Source of the DNA: Methanoculleus formosensis
Lineage (GTDB): Archaea > Halobacteriota > Methanomicrobia > Methanomicrobiales > Methanoculleaceae
NCBI RefSeq assembly: GCF_025384765.1
Contig: NZ_VHLL01000002.1
Location: forward strand, 372,001-436,000
Length of the DNA: 64,000 nucleotides
Direction: 5' to 3'
The notes below the pieces were generated by a model. The model saw nothing but the letters and a program-made list of their open reading frames with translations, made no database searches and had not been told where the DNA came from. The stretch's first letter is position 1, and every line of letters starts with the position of its first letter. A program made the position numbers and the translations under genes. Of the stretch, positions 1-9,113 are shown piece after piece.

Positions 1-1
1 G

Positions 2-2791
2 CTCTGCTCGTTCGCAGCAGATGTCGTCGCCCGCCTCTCCGGCAAGACGGTCGAGACGAGCGCCGTATACAACCTGACGACACAGTTCGGAGGCGGAAAG
101 ACCCACGCGCTCACCCTCGCGTACCACCTTGCCCGTGCCGGATCGAAGGCATATGCCTGGCCGGGTGTCATGGAGATTGCAAATAAGGCCGGTGTATCCA
201 CCCTCCCCGAAGCTGCCACTGCCATCTTCGTCGGCACCGAGTTTGACTCGCTCACCGGCAGGGGTGGCGAGGATGGCACGCCGCTCCGCAAGACTCCGTG
301 GGGCGAGATCGCCTTCCAGCTTGGTGGATCCGAGGCCTTCGAGAAAGTCCGTGAGCACGACGAGCGGATGGTTGCACCGGGCGGAGATGTCATCCGCTCT
401 ATCCTCCCGAAGGATAAGCCAAGCCTCATCCTCATGGACGAGATCGTCAACTACACCAACCGCTCCCGCAAGCTCAAGAACGGCATGGCAGAACAACTCT
501 ACGTCTTCATCCACAACCTCTCCGAAACGGCTCGAAGCACTCAGGGAATTGTTCTTGCCATCTCCGTCCCTGCTTCTGAACTCGAGATGACCACCGATGA
601 CCAGGGCGACTACATTAAACTCGAAAAACTTCTTGAGCGGGTCGGGAAAGCCTATATTATGTCCGCGCGGTCCGAGACCGCCGAGATCATCCGCCGTCGC
701 CTCTTCGAGTGGGAGGGGGTCCCCTCTGACGCAAAGACCACCATCGCCGAGTACGCCGACTGGGTCCGGGAGTACCGCCATACGATCCCGAACTGGTTCC
801 CTGTCGACCAGCCTTACGAACCGTTCGAAGCGACCTACCCCTTCCACCCCATGGCGCTCTCGGTTTTTGAGCGTAAATGGCAGGCGTTGCCCACGTTCCA
901 GCAGACACGCGGCGTATTGAAACTCCTCGCCCTCTGGGTCTCGTACGCTTACCAGAAGAGTTACCGCAAGGGCGAGAAGGCACCGCTCATCACGCTCGGC
1001 TCAGCACCACTTGAGGACCCCCTCTTCCGGGCTGCTGCCCTCAAGCAGATCGGTGAAGGCAGGTTTGAAGGTGTCATCACCACGGATATCTGTGGCAACG
1101 CCAATTCCCATGCGACCCGCCTGGACGATGAAGCAGGGGAACCCATCCGGTCGCATCATCTCCACCAGAGCGTGGCCACCACCATCTTCTTCGAGTCGAT
1201 CAGTGGGGGTGCAGGCCGGACCGCTGCCACACTACCCGAGGTCCGGCTGGCAGTCGGGGGTCCCGGTGTGGACACCGCCAACATCGACACCGTTCTGGAA
1301 GGACTCGCACCCCCTACTGGAAACTGCTTTTTCCTCAACGCCGAAAATAACATCTACCGGTTCGGGGTCAAGACGAACCTTATCAAGATCCATGCGGACC
1401 GAAAAGCCAGCATCGACGAGAGGGAAATCCACACCCTCGTCAAGGAGAACGTCAGGAAGGTGTTCGACCAGGCGTCTACAGTCGAACGGGTCTACTTCCC
1501 GAAACGGAGCGGCGATGTGATGGACAAGCCAGCCATTATGCTGGCTGTGATGGCACCGAACAGGGAGACCACCAGCGAAGAAACCAGAACGATGGTGCTT
1601 GAGTTCTCCAAGCATCATGGCGAAGCAGGCAGAACCTACAAGAGCGCGCTCATCTGGTCGATGGCGTCCGATTCGAGCAGTCTCTACGAAGCAGCACGTG
1701 ATCACCTCGCTTGGAAGGAGATTTCAGATGAGGCAGATGCCCTCAACCTCGATGAAGGGCAGCGTAAACAGGTGCGGCAATACACTGAATCCTCAAAGCG
1801 GGCCATCAAGGAGAAGGTCTGGGAAGCTTACAACATGATCGGTCTCTACACTGAGAGAGATGACATCGAGTTTATCGATCTCGGCCGGATCAATTCCAGT
1901 GCATCTGAGTCGATCACACGCCTCATCACCACCAGATTGAACCAACTGGAGAAGCTTACTGGCACCGTCGGTTCGAACTTCCTTGTGCGCAACTGGTCAC
2001 GAGTCTCTGCTGAATGGAGCACCCGCCAGATCCGGGATGCCTTCTTTGCGTCGCCACATTTCCCCCGCGTGCAGAATCAGGAAGTCATCAAGAAGACCAT
2101 TGAGCGAGGTGTATCCGAAGGGGCATTTGCCTATGTAGGTCGGGCTTCAGATGGTGGGTATGATCCGTTCTACTACCGCGAACCCCTCAGCACCCTTCAG
2201 ATTGAGTTTTCCGACGACGTGTTTCTCGTCCCAAAAGAAGAAGCCGAAAAAGAGATTGAAAGAAGAAGTAAGGATAACCGGATCGTTCGATTCGTAATCG
2301 AGGCTCCGGCCCAGGAAGTTGCCGCAGGCCAGCGTTGTACCTTCACTGCCCGTGCGTATAACAAAGACGGAGAACAGATCACGGGGAAGGAGATAACATG
2401 GCATACCGACGGGGGAGAGATCAGCGATCTGGGTGAATTTTGTGCAGATGAAGCCCCCGGCACCTACTGTGTCACGGCGGTCTGCGACAACGTTCCTGCT
2501 GAAGTACAGATTCAGGTCAAGAAGGAAGTGATCCGGGAAAAAGACGAAATACAGACAAGAATCACCTCTCTCCACTGGGATGGAAAGGTTGATCCGTTTA
2601 AGTGGTCGAACTTCTACAACCGTCTTATCATTAAGCTTATGAAGTCCGGAAAGCTCGATCTCTCCATCAATCTTTCAGTGAATAATAGGGGGGGTATTTC
2701 TCAAGAGATGATCGACGAGATCCGCGTCGCATTGAAGGAATTGGAGCTTGATGAGGATATTCAGATGAACAAGTCCGTATACGACTACTAA
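2..2791 (+). CDS. DUF499-family P-loop ATPase, 5' truncated by window edge
   Basis: The reading frame is open from the first full codon, so the protein begins upstream of the window; 929 codons are visible. A Walker A-like motif FGGGKTH lies near visible residues 29-35 (lysine at 33) and a Walker B-like LILMDE follows near residues 141-146. Further on, the segment around YPFHPM and the QQTRGVLKLL motif resemble the DUF499 ATPase family as I know it. Visible residues about 760-843 look like an immunoglobulin-like (Big-type) beta domain, with an AGQ...FTARAYNKDG start. DUF499 proteins are large ATPases often found in defence islands beside a DUF1156 DNA methylase, and PglY/BrxC of BREX is a distant relative; that partner, if present, would be upstream and out of view. 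Catalytic function is inferred. A T-rich stretch follows the stop codon. Confidence 0.72.
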   Translation, partial: LCSFAADVVARLSGKTVETSAVYNLTTQFGGGKTHALTLAYHLARAGSKAYAWPGVMEIANKAGVSTLPEAATAIFVGTEFDSLTGRGGEDGTPLRKTPWGEIAFQLGGSEAFEKVREHDERMVAPGGDVIRSILPKDKPSLILMDEIVNYTNRSRKLKNGMAEQLYVFIHNLSETARSTQGIVLAISVPASELEMTTDDQGDYIKLEKLLERVGKAYIMSARSETAEIIRRRLFEWEGVPSDAKTTIAEYADWVREYRHTIPNWFPVDQPYEPFEATYPFHPMALSVFERKWQALPTFQQTRGVLKLLALWVSYAYQKSYRKGEKAPLITLGSAPLEDPLFRAAALKQIGEGRFEGVITTDICGNANSHATRLDDEAGEPIRSHHLHQSVATTIFFESISGGAGRTAATLPEVRLAVGGPGVDTANIDTVLEGLAPPTGNCFFLNAENNIYRFGVKTNLIKIHADRKASIDEREIHTLVKENVRKVFDQASTVERVYFPKRSGDVMDKPAIMLAVMAPNRETTSEETRTMVLEFSKHHGEAGRTYKSALIWSMASDSSSLYEAARDHLAWKEISDEADALNLDEGQRKQVRQYTESSKRAIKEKVWEAYNMIGLYTERDDIEFIDLGRINSSASESITRLITTRLNQLEKLTGTVGSNFLVRNWSRVSAEWSTRQIRDAFFASPHFPRVQNQEVIKKTIERGVSEGAFAYVGRASDGGYDPFYYREPLSTLQIEFSDDVFLVPKEEAEKEIERRSKDNRIVRFVIEAPAQEVAAGQRCTFTARAYNKDGEQITGKEITWHTDGGEISDLGEFCADEAPGTYCVTAVCDNVPAEVQIQVKKEVIREKDEIQTRITSLHWDGKVDPFKWSNFYNRLIIKLMKSGKLDLSINLSVNNRGGISQEMIDEIRVALKELELDEDIQMNKSVYDY

Positions 2792-2793
2792 TA

Positions 2794-2815
2794 CTCTTTT
2801 TAGAATATTTTTTGA
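2794..2815 (+). terminator. T-rich putative transcription terminator
   Basis: Two runs of T (five, then six) within 22 bases begin just after the stop codon of the DUF499 gene. Archaeal polymerase terminates at short T tracts without needing a hairpin, so this is a plausible end for the preceding transcript. Confidence 0.45.
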
Positions 2816-4794
2816 ATACCCTATGGATCTCGTTCCACAATTGAGTCCCCAGACAGTCCAGACGCCCTCTTGCAGACTCTCGCTTGCACTATTGCTTCCA
2901 GAGGCCCCGGCTGTGACTCTGACTTCGCCTCCTGTCCGAGGGCCAGAGCCGGGTGGAGGTTCGTCTGGAAACCGTCGACAACGGCAAACTCCGGCTCCGG
3001 CAGACTAACCCTCACACAGCGCTGGATCCGGCCCTGCGTCCCCGTGCCCATCCGCTCGCTGTAGCCGGTCAGATACTCAGCTCAGCCAAGAGCAGGTTGC
3101 CTGGCACTGACCCGTGGGCCTGCCACAGCTTCTCCAGGGTCCGGGACGGTGGGAGCGTGCGCGGATTCCGAACCTCCTATAGTCGAAAACAGTACCACCT
3201 GTCGCTGCCGTTACTGGTGGAATCGTGGCGGGCAACGGCATTGATGATGGCCTCATCACCATCTCTTTAGGGTTCTCATAGCGCACTGGCGCCTGCGGGC
3301 CAGCCTCACGGGTACCCACCGAGAGGGCGAGTAAGAAGGTTTCGCCAACGCACTTCCTGGTAACACCATAATACAAGCGCTATATTATCTCACCCTGCTT
3401 CGGTGTTGGGGAATGTGACGACTCTTTCACCTACACGCGTACATGCGCATTAGAGGGCCAAAATTTGAGCGACCAAGGCGCGCATGCGTGCCTCATGATG
3501 ACGAGCGCGTTCATTGAGATCACCCACACAGCACCTACGCTCCTACACACGTGAGGTGCCAGAGAATAAGCCCGCCCCGATTCACTATAAAGTAGCTGTA
3601 GCCGTTGATTTCTAGTGATTGGTTTGCCCATGTAAGTGACCCAATTGTAGTGCCTAGAACCCTTATGACTATAGACATAGGGGTCTCCCTATAGGGTATC
3701 CTTAAGCAGCGAATTTTCCTGTGAAATGAGGCTAATTGAAACCCGCAAACTGCCTATTCGGCGTGTAAACGCTGTCGGACCATACCGATACGCTCCGGTT
3801 GAACGGGGATCAACAACAGGACTGAGATGGTTTGGCCCCCTCGTAGTGCCGGCAAGGGGACCCAGAACACCACCGAGGCCGGGGTCGAGCAGGGGACGGC
3901 TGAAGGTCGGGGAGTTATACTACCTCACAGACGTCAATCCCGGCGAGGTACACCACTTGGCCCACGTCTCGAATGCCCACGGCACCGTCGCGGACGCGGC
4001 CCGGGTCCACGACCCTCACCCCGCTCACGACCGTCCTCTTCTTCCTCGCGATTGAAGTGCTCCTGGCCCTCTTCGTGATCCTCACCCTCTACAACTTACT
4101 GTCAAGAAGCGTTGACCTGGGGGTGGGGACAGAAGCCCTACCATGCACACTCACTGTGGCTTTGTAACGGGCGATCTCATCGCAGGTGGTATCCCAAATC
4201 ATCCTCGGAAATGCCCTGCCTTAAATCGCTAATATGTCTATGCTAAAAATTGAGATATAAGGCTATAATCGTCTTAATGCCGGGCTTTTAGTTCTAAGTA
4301 ATTTTCTGGGGACCTTGCACCGCTTCGCTCTGATTCCCTTCTTATCTCCCATATATTATGCATATGCAACTTTTCTAGTAGGGAATTTTGGGACCAGTAC
4401 TCGGGTCCCCCCACCGAAGGTGATATAGGGGGGCTGATCATCAACCTCCCAAATGCAAGGGAGGGGGCGCTGAAGATCAGTTCCCCCCTCTCGGCAAGTC
4501 CAGGGGCCGGGCTGAGTCCTCAATGATCCTTCAATATCTGTCTCTTCCACCTCTTCCGCACTTTGAGGGGAATATGTGTAACCTACGGAAGGTAGGTACT
4601 GGGGAACTGCATGTGCAACTGGGTTAATCCCCACCTGTCACACCATGCACTACGACAGGTGATCATCCACTTGATTTGAGGATCGGTGTAGGGATCTCCC
4701 CTGTTCTGGCTCCCCTTCGGGCGTCTGCCTGTCGTCTTACAATAGGACGACAACATAGGCATTCCTTATAGCCCCACACCCCGATCATTATCCA
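2816..4794. other. about 2 kb without an intact gene; likely degraded DNA
   Basis: Only short open frames without good starts or recognisable motifs are present on either strand. The first 600 bases are GC-rich and show frames that look like broken coding sequence on the minus strand (3376 down to 2821), but I could not assign them to a transposase or any family. Around 4000-4115 one plus-strand frame encodes a single hydrophobic stretch (TVLFFLAIEVLLALF...) that could be the remnant of a membrane protein. From 4168 to 4729 I see nothing beyond AT-rich spacer and short frames. The region sits inside the proposed integrated element and looks like decayed cargo. Confidence 0.5.
4730..4752. promoter_or_regulatory. 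7-bp inverted repeat upstream of the small recombinase gene
   Basis: TGTCGTC (4730-4736) and GACGACA (4746-4752) are perfect reverse complements separated by 9 bases, ending 42 bases before the start codon. A TATA-like CTTATAG lies about 25 bases before that ATG. The position just upstream of a TATA-like box suggests an operator or a recombinase-related site. Confidence 0.35.
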
Positions 4795-5397
4795 ATGCTC
4801 CCAGAGCCCATTCTTAAGCAAAGCACCCGAATCCTCTACCCATCAGAGTACAGGGCGATCAGAAGCCACCTGAACTTCAAAGACCAATTAATTCTCGACG
4901 GCCTCCTTTTCTCGGGGACGCGGGGAGTCGAGTTTTGTCGGTTCTTAGAGAATCCCGGCTGGTACAAACCAAGCCGCCGAGCAATCGACCTCCCGAAGGG
5001 AAGTGTCCTGAAGAAGAAGGCAAAACAGGCTGAAAGGACTGTCCTCTTGAGCAATGCGGGAGTTCAAGCCATCGAGACCCTCATCTCCTATCGCAAACAA
5101 AACCCCAACGAGCTCAGGCCGGTGTCCAGGCAGGCTTGGACAGAGACCCTCACCCGGGCCGCAGGAAAGGCGGTCGTGGAGGGGCGGCTGGCGAGTCTTG
5201 TGGGGATTGCCCCGAAGATGACGAGAAAAACGTGGTCGTCTTGGCTGATCGCGACCCATTCCCACCGGGAAGGGTCGGTTAGTCTCTCAATGGGCCACGA
5301 TATCCGGACGATGCTCCGGCACTATGCCGGATTGGGATGGCCGCCGGAGGCCCGGCAGGAGATCCGGCAGTATACCGCCGGGTGGGGCGACGAGTAG
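4795..5397 (+). CDS. Small tyrosine recombinase-like protein (catalytic domain only)
   Basis: A 200-residue protein matching the catalytic half of phage-integrase/XerC-type tyrosine recombinases. The box I arginine is R43 in SGTRGVEFCRF, the second region has R144 in TRKTW followed by GH at 167-168, and the nucleophile tyrosine is Y177 in RHYAGL. The usual N-terminal SAM-like DNA-binding domain (about 100 residues) is missing, so this is either a minimal recombinase or a gene that lost its 5' part. No Shine-Dalgarno sequence is visible before the ATG, but a TATA-like element about 25 bases upstream fits a leaderless transcript. It lies inside the proposed integrated element and is a second recombinase besides the one at 9114-10400. 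Whether it is active is unknown. Confidence 0.7.
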   Translation: MLPEPILKQSTRILYPSEYRAIRSHLNFKDQLILDGLLFSGTRGVEFCRFLENPGWYKPSRRAIDLPKGSVLKKKAKQAERTVLLSNAGVQAIETLISYRKQNPNELRPVSRQAWTETLTRAAGKAVVEGRLASLVGIAPKMTRKTWSSWLIATHSHREGSVSLSMGHDIRTMLRHYAGLGWPPEARQEIRQYTAGWGDE

Positions 5398-5456
5398 ACG
5401 TTCATACATGACCGCCATGACCGCCATTGTGAGTTAGGAGTGATCTGGAGAAGGGA

Positions 5457-5467
5457 TTTAAATAATT
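5457..5467 (+). promoter_or_regulatory. Putative TATA box for the PEGA protein gene
   Basis: TTTAAATAATT is an archaeal TATA-like box lying about 46 bases before the start codon, predicting a transcript start near 5488 and a leader of about 20 bases that contains the GGTGA ribosome site. Confidence 0.45.
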
Positions 5468-5507
5468 AGAACCATATGGGGCACTAATGTAACTGGTGAG
5501 TTTTAAT

Positions 5508-6311
5508 ATGGTGAAATGTTTTCGCCTTTTGGCGGCAGTTGTACTTATATTCTGTATCGTATACCCAGTAACATCCGTTGTTATCAATCCTCCAGTACGT
5601 TCCGCTCCGCCAGGAGGACCGGGCGCTTCTCACTCGGGCCCAGTATACATTTATGTGACGCCGACCCAAAGACCAGTGAATTACCTGACTATTGAAGTCT
5701 CGCCTGATGAGGCCACAATATTTATTGACGGGGGGTCTAGCTCCAGCCCCCCTGTGGGGTCTCCTCTAACTGATTCGAGATCTCACATCAAGAGAGTAAC
5801 ATACCCAATTTCTCCCGGCACTCACACGATCCGGGCCACCGCACCCGGGTATCAAACGCATACTGAGCAGGTCCAGGTGAATAGTGGAGATAAATCGTAC
5901 ATATCCATCGCCTTAGACAGAGATCCCAGCTATGTTGAGATGACCGAGTTTAACGTGAAGACACGGCCTGTTGGGGCGTCGGTATACGTGGACGGCAGAC
6001 TTAATGGGACATCCCCTTGCACTGTCTCCGCGAGCGTTGGAACTCATACAGTGACCCTACGACTGGAGGGGTATCGAGAGCAGACGTATACGATGGATCT
6101 GAACAGTACCCGATCAATATCGGCGCAATTAATCCGAGAGATAGGAGCCCCCTCGGAGCCGGTGTCGGTGCAGACTGAAACCGTAATACGTGCGGCGGCA
6201 ATCACATCGCCACCAATAGTCACAACAACGGCCAATGCCCAACAGAGTGAGCCGGTGGATCTTTTCCAGTATATCATTTTCTTCTTCAGGGGAGTATTTG
6301 GGGGGGATTAA
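5508..6311 (+). CDS. Secreted PEGA-domain protein
   Basis: The 267-residue product starts with a signal-type hydrophobic segment (KCFRLLAAVVLIFCIVYPV), followed by a Pro/Ser-rich linker and two PEGA-like domains: one from roughly residue 58 to 135 (LTIEVSPDEATIFIDG ... ISPGTHTIRATAPGY) and one from roughly 145 to 210 (FNVKTRPVGASVYVDG ... VGTHTVTLRLEGY). PEGA domains are beta-rich modules found in surface-layer and other extracellular proteins of archaea and bacteria. The C-terminus has a short hydrophobic patch (YIIFFFRGVF). I chose ATG 5508 because GGTGA (5495-5499) is 8 bases upstream; the in-frame GTG at 5496 lies within that ribosome site. Likely exported and surface-bound; partner unknown. 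It heads a run of three plus-strand cargo genes. Confidence 0.75.
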   Translation: MVKCFRLLAAVVLIFCIVYPVTSVVINPPVRSAPPGGPGASHSGPVYIYVTPTQRPVNYLTIEVSPDEATIFIDGGSSSSPPVGSPLTDSRSHIKRVTYPISPGTHTIRATAPGYQTHTEQVQVNSGDKSYISIALDRDPSYVEMTEFNVKTRPVGASVYVDGRLNGTSPCTVSASVGTHTVTLRLEGYREQTYTMDLNSTRSISAQLIREIGAPSEPVSVQTETVIRAAAITSPPIVTTTANAQQSEPVDLFQYIIFFFRGVFGGD

Positions 6312-6384
6312 GGGGTCTTCAAAGTTTATGGACTATTTGTGGTGGCATATTAGCATCTTGCTCATGGACATAGAGGTGACGTGA

Positions 6385-7041
6385 TTGGGTAAGGCAAGAA
6401 AATGGGAGAACCGAGGGTACTATCAGGTTAAGAGGCGTTCTCCTCGGGCAAAGGACTACGCTCTGAAAGTACTCGTGGGTCTACTCATTTTAGGGGGCCT
6501 TATCTGGGTATCACACTTTGGAATACCGGTGGAACTGTCTGAGACGGTCGCAGAGGTATCTTCATCGTTCGAAGTAAAACCAGTTAACACAGGCGACATT
6601 GAAAAGGCAATTCTCTACTATACGAACAAAGAAAGGAAAAATCATGGTGTATCAGCCTTAAATTGGGATGATGGGCTGGCAGTGGTTGCACGGGACCATA
6701 GTCAGGACATGGCGGAGAACAACTTCTTCGCTCATGACAATCTGCGAGGAGAAGACCCCACCGCGCGGGCAAAGTGTCACGGATATCCCACTCATAAGGA
6801 ACTTGGCGGAGGTTGGTATTCCGACGGTATTGCGGAGAATATTGGTAAAATGCCTACAGGCAACGTCGTGGGGATCGGGCACGTGGCGAGGGACGCTGAT
6901 GAGATAGCACGAGTTCAAGTGACCTCATGGATGCAAAGTCCAGGTCATATGAGGAACATACTTGACCCTGATTATAGCAGATTGGGAGTGGGTGTGGCAT
7001 ATGACGGGGTTTACTACATTTCTACTCAGAATTTTTGGTAG
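6385..7041 (+). CDS. Membrane-anchored CAP/SCP-domain protein
   Basis: A 218-residue protein with a basic N-terminus, one membrane helix at about residues 27-45 (LKVLVGLLILGGLIWV), then a CAP (SCP/PR-1/Ves allergen) domain from about 70 to the end. CAP signatures visible are HSQDMAENNFFAHD, GIAENIGK and SPGHMRNILDPDYSRLGVGV, which carry the conserved His and Glu residues of the family cavity. The start is TTG 6385, chosen because GAGGTGA (6373-6379) is ideally spaced and no ATG gives the full membrane segment. CAP proteins are extracellular and in prokaryotes their activity is mostly unknown. It follows the PEGA gene by 73 bases; both products should face outward. Confidence 0.8.
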   Translation: MGKARKWENRGYYQVKRRSPRAKDYALKVLVGLLILGGLIWVSHFGIPVELSETVAEVSSSFEVKPVNTGDIEKAILYYTNKERKNHGVSALNWDDGLAVVARDHSQDMAENNFFAHDNLRGEDPTARAKCHGYPTHKELGGGWYSDGIAENIGKMPTGNVVGIGHVARDADEIARVQVTSWMQSPGHMRNILDPDYSRLGVGVAYDGVYYISTQNFW

Positions 7042-7108
7042 TTCGGTCATTGTTGACCGCAATCTCTTTTAGCAAAGTATATCACCCCTCTTGCGATCAA
7101 TTGGAACA

Positions 7109-7885
7109 ATGGCTCTGTCAGACTCTCTGAAATCAGTTTACCAGCGTATCTTCTATAAGCAATGTCCGATCTGCAAAAAGTACCACCCGAAACATGAGTT
7201 ATGTGAAACTTGCGGCGGTTCCTACAGCGAGAACTGCCGGGACAAATGCGATCTCCATAATCATAGTCATATGAGTGAGACGTATCAAGCATACCGCCAG
7301 GAATCCCCACTTTGCCCCACGTGCAATGATCGCGGCTCTACAACGTCCCAGACCCAATATGGCCTACTAAATAGTCCGAAGTACCAATGCGACGGATGCG
7401 GGAAGTACTATGAAACATTGGTGCCTTGTGAAACGTGCGGCGGTTTCTACTGTGAGAATTGCTTGGGTAGATACGATCTCCACGAGCCCGGTCACTGGTG
7501 CGATATTTGTCAGACATACCATCAGGAAACTTCGCTTTGCGCTGTATGCAATGCCCATTGCTGTACGACGTGCCGAACTCAGTATGACCTCCATGGCCCG
7601 ATGCACCAGTGTAACGGATGTGGAGAGTTCTCTGAAATATTGGTGTACTGTGAAGTTTGCAAAGCATACTATTGTTTCAGATGCTCTTCAGATTACGCAC
7701 TGCATGTTGAAAAGCACCAATGTGATAGGTGTGGGGAGTCTGTTGCCGTCTTAAAATCGATTGATGGGAAGAGGGTTTGCAGCCACTGTTTCACAGTATT
7801 ACTTCGAGCCTCTATTGGATCAGCGAAAACAGGAAAAGTGATCTCAACAGGGGATGGCGGTGCAAGGCATCCCTCATTTAAGTAA
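7109..7885 (+). CDS. Cys/His zinc-finger protein built of 37-residue tandem repeats
   Basis: The 258-residue product is an array of near-identical 37-residue units with ligands at unit positions C1, C4, C14, C17, C22, C25, H32 and H36. Units start near CPIC, then a degenerate unit lacking its first CxxC, then CDGC, CDIC and CNGC, ending in a partial unit at CDRC. Six Cys and two His per unit predicts two zinc ions in a cross-brace or B-box-like fold. There is no signal peptide, so it should be cytoplasmic. I know of no named family for it; nucleic-acid or protein binding is a guess. The start ATG 7109 (MALSD) is preferred over TTG 7091, though neither has a clear Shine-Dalgarno. It is in the same direction as the CAP gene, 67 bases downstream, within the proposed mobile element. 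Confidence 0.72.
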   Translation: MALSDSLKSVYQRIFYKQCPICKKYHPKHELCETCGGSYSENCRDKCDLHNHSHMSETYQAYRQESPLCPTCNDRGSTTSQTQYGLLNSPKYQCDGCGKYYETLVPCETCGGFYCENCLGRYDLHEPGHWCDICQTYHQETSLCAVCNAHCCTTCRTQYDLHGPMHQCNGCGEFSEILVYCEVCKAYYCFRCSSDYALHVEKHQCDRCGESVAVLKSIDGKRVCSHCFTVLLRASIGSAKTGKVISTGDGGARHPSFK

Positions 7886-8019
7886 AACATTTCATAAGGA
7901 TCCTCAGAACGGGTTATACACCGACAAGGAAGGGATTGGTGGGTACCTCTCAAACTACACAGTTCTGGACCCCTTCAATGTTATAACAGCACAGACCCTC
8001 TTCTCTCTGAAATATCACT

Positions 8020-9003
8020 TTAATCGACCACCCTTTCTTGAAGCGTCTTAAGCTCAAACATAGGGATTATGTCCGAACTTTCTCCAGGTGAGAGTTGGTA
8101 AACGACCTCAAGTGAATATCCCTGCACCTTATATCCATGCCTATTAAAAACTGCTTTTGCATCATCGATCACATGGTTAAAAATAGTCGAGTATATCTGT
8201 TCTATTTGATCCATTTGGTTTACTAAGGTGAATTTTGCACTGGGGCAGAATAGTTTAACCCACATCCCATCTTTCTCTTTATCATGGCCACTAACATAAA
8301 CTGGGTGGAAGTGCTTGGTAATTATCTCTAGTTGTCCAACCTCCTTTAGTGGCTTATCGTCTTTTAAGGGGGGTGAAATGAAGTAAAACACTTTGATTCC
8401 CCTGCCCAAATACACTTGATTCCTCTGGGCTCTAATCTGCTTCAAGGTCTGAATCCAGTCCTGTTTAGACGACTCGTCAGACTCAAGTTCAATTGCACGC
8501 AAGTAATCGTTCTCTGCGCTGTCAAGATCCTTAAATATCAAATGACAACTTCCACGTTCCATATAGGCATCTGGAAAATCGGGATATGTGGTTAGTACCT
8601 GGTTTAACACGCTGAGGGCCTCTTCTACTTTAGTAACATCGCCCGTAACGCGCCCTATATCACACAATGTTCTACCGAGCATATAAAGGAGGTATGCGTC
8701 ATTCGGGTACTGAGCGAGTCCATCTAAGCAGACAGAAACTGTTTTGTCATATTCCCCAAGCATTGATGACCGAAGTGACATGGATCTATACACATACTGG
8801 TGAGGATCAGTGATGTGTTTATACATCCAGTGTGTGGGTGCTTGTCTTTCCATTGATTTAATGGAATCTAGGGAAGGTGTAAATTCGGATACCCATGCGT
8901 CAGGGATCCTCTTCTGTATATCTAAAAGAGCCTCATGCTGTTCATCTGAATAAGGCTGTTCATATACTCTCCCTTTCTTAAAGAGTCTGTCAAATAAGCC
9001 CAT
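8020..9003 (-). CDS. TPR-repeat protein of unknown function
   Basis: The 327-residue soluble product opens with a basic amphipathic segment (MGLFDRLFKKGRV). The middle, about residues 70-185, reads as tetratricopeptide helices (YDKTVSVCLDGLAQYPND; VEEALSVLNQVLTTYPDFPDAYMERGS; AENDYLRAIELE). The C-terminal 140 residues are mixed alpha/beta and not recognised. TPR arrays bind other proteins, so a scaffold or regulatory role is possible. It converges with the zinc-repeat gene across 134 bases and is followed by 110 bases before the integrase gene on the same strand. Codon use and base composition are AT-rich compared with the chromosome to the right. Confidence 0.65.
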   Translation of the reverse strand: MGLFDRLFKKGRVYEQPYSDEQHEALLDIQKRIPDAWVSEFTPSLDSIKSMERQAPTHWMYKHITDPHQYVYRSMSLRSSMLGEYDKTVSVCLDGLAQYPNDAYLLYMLGRTLCDIGRVTGDVTKVEEALSVLNQVLTTYPDFPDAYMERGSCHLIFKDLDSAENDYLRAIELESDESSKQDWIQTLKQIRAQRNQVYLGRGIKVFYFISPPLKDDKPLKEVGQLEIITKHFHPVYVSGHDKEKDGMWVKLFCPSAKFTLVNQMDQIEQIYSTIFNHVIDDAKAVFNRHGYKVQGYSLEVVYQLSPGESSDIIPMFELKTLQERVVD

Positions 9004-9113
9004 TTTTATCCCGTATGTCGGCGATGGGTCATATCTGATTAAAATGTTTTCTCTTTGTTTCCAGCCTCATGGCAACCCAATTAACGAAGCAAAGGGCATT
9101 TCTCTTTGAATGT

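Noticed and set aside
2-2791. assignment of the DUF499 gene as BREX pglY/brxC
   Set aside because: No other BREX gene is visible downstream; only the broad family relation can be supported.
2821-3376. possible transposase remnant on the minus strand
   Set aside because: I could not match any frame to a transposase motif and see no terminal inverted repeats, so it is reported only as degraded DNA.
3734-3741. ATTGAAAC, resembling the end of archaeal CRISPR repeats
   Set aside because: It occurs once only, with no regular repeats or spacers around it.
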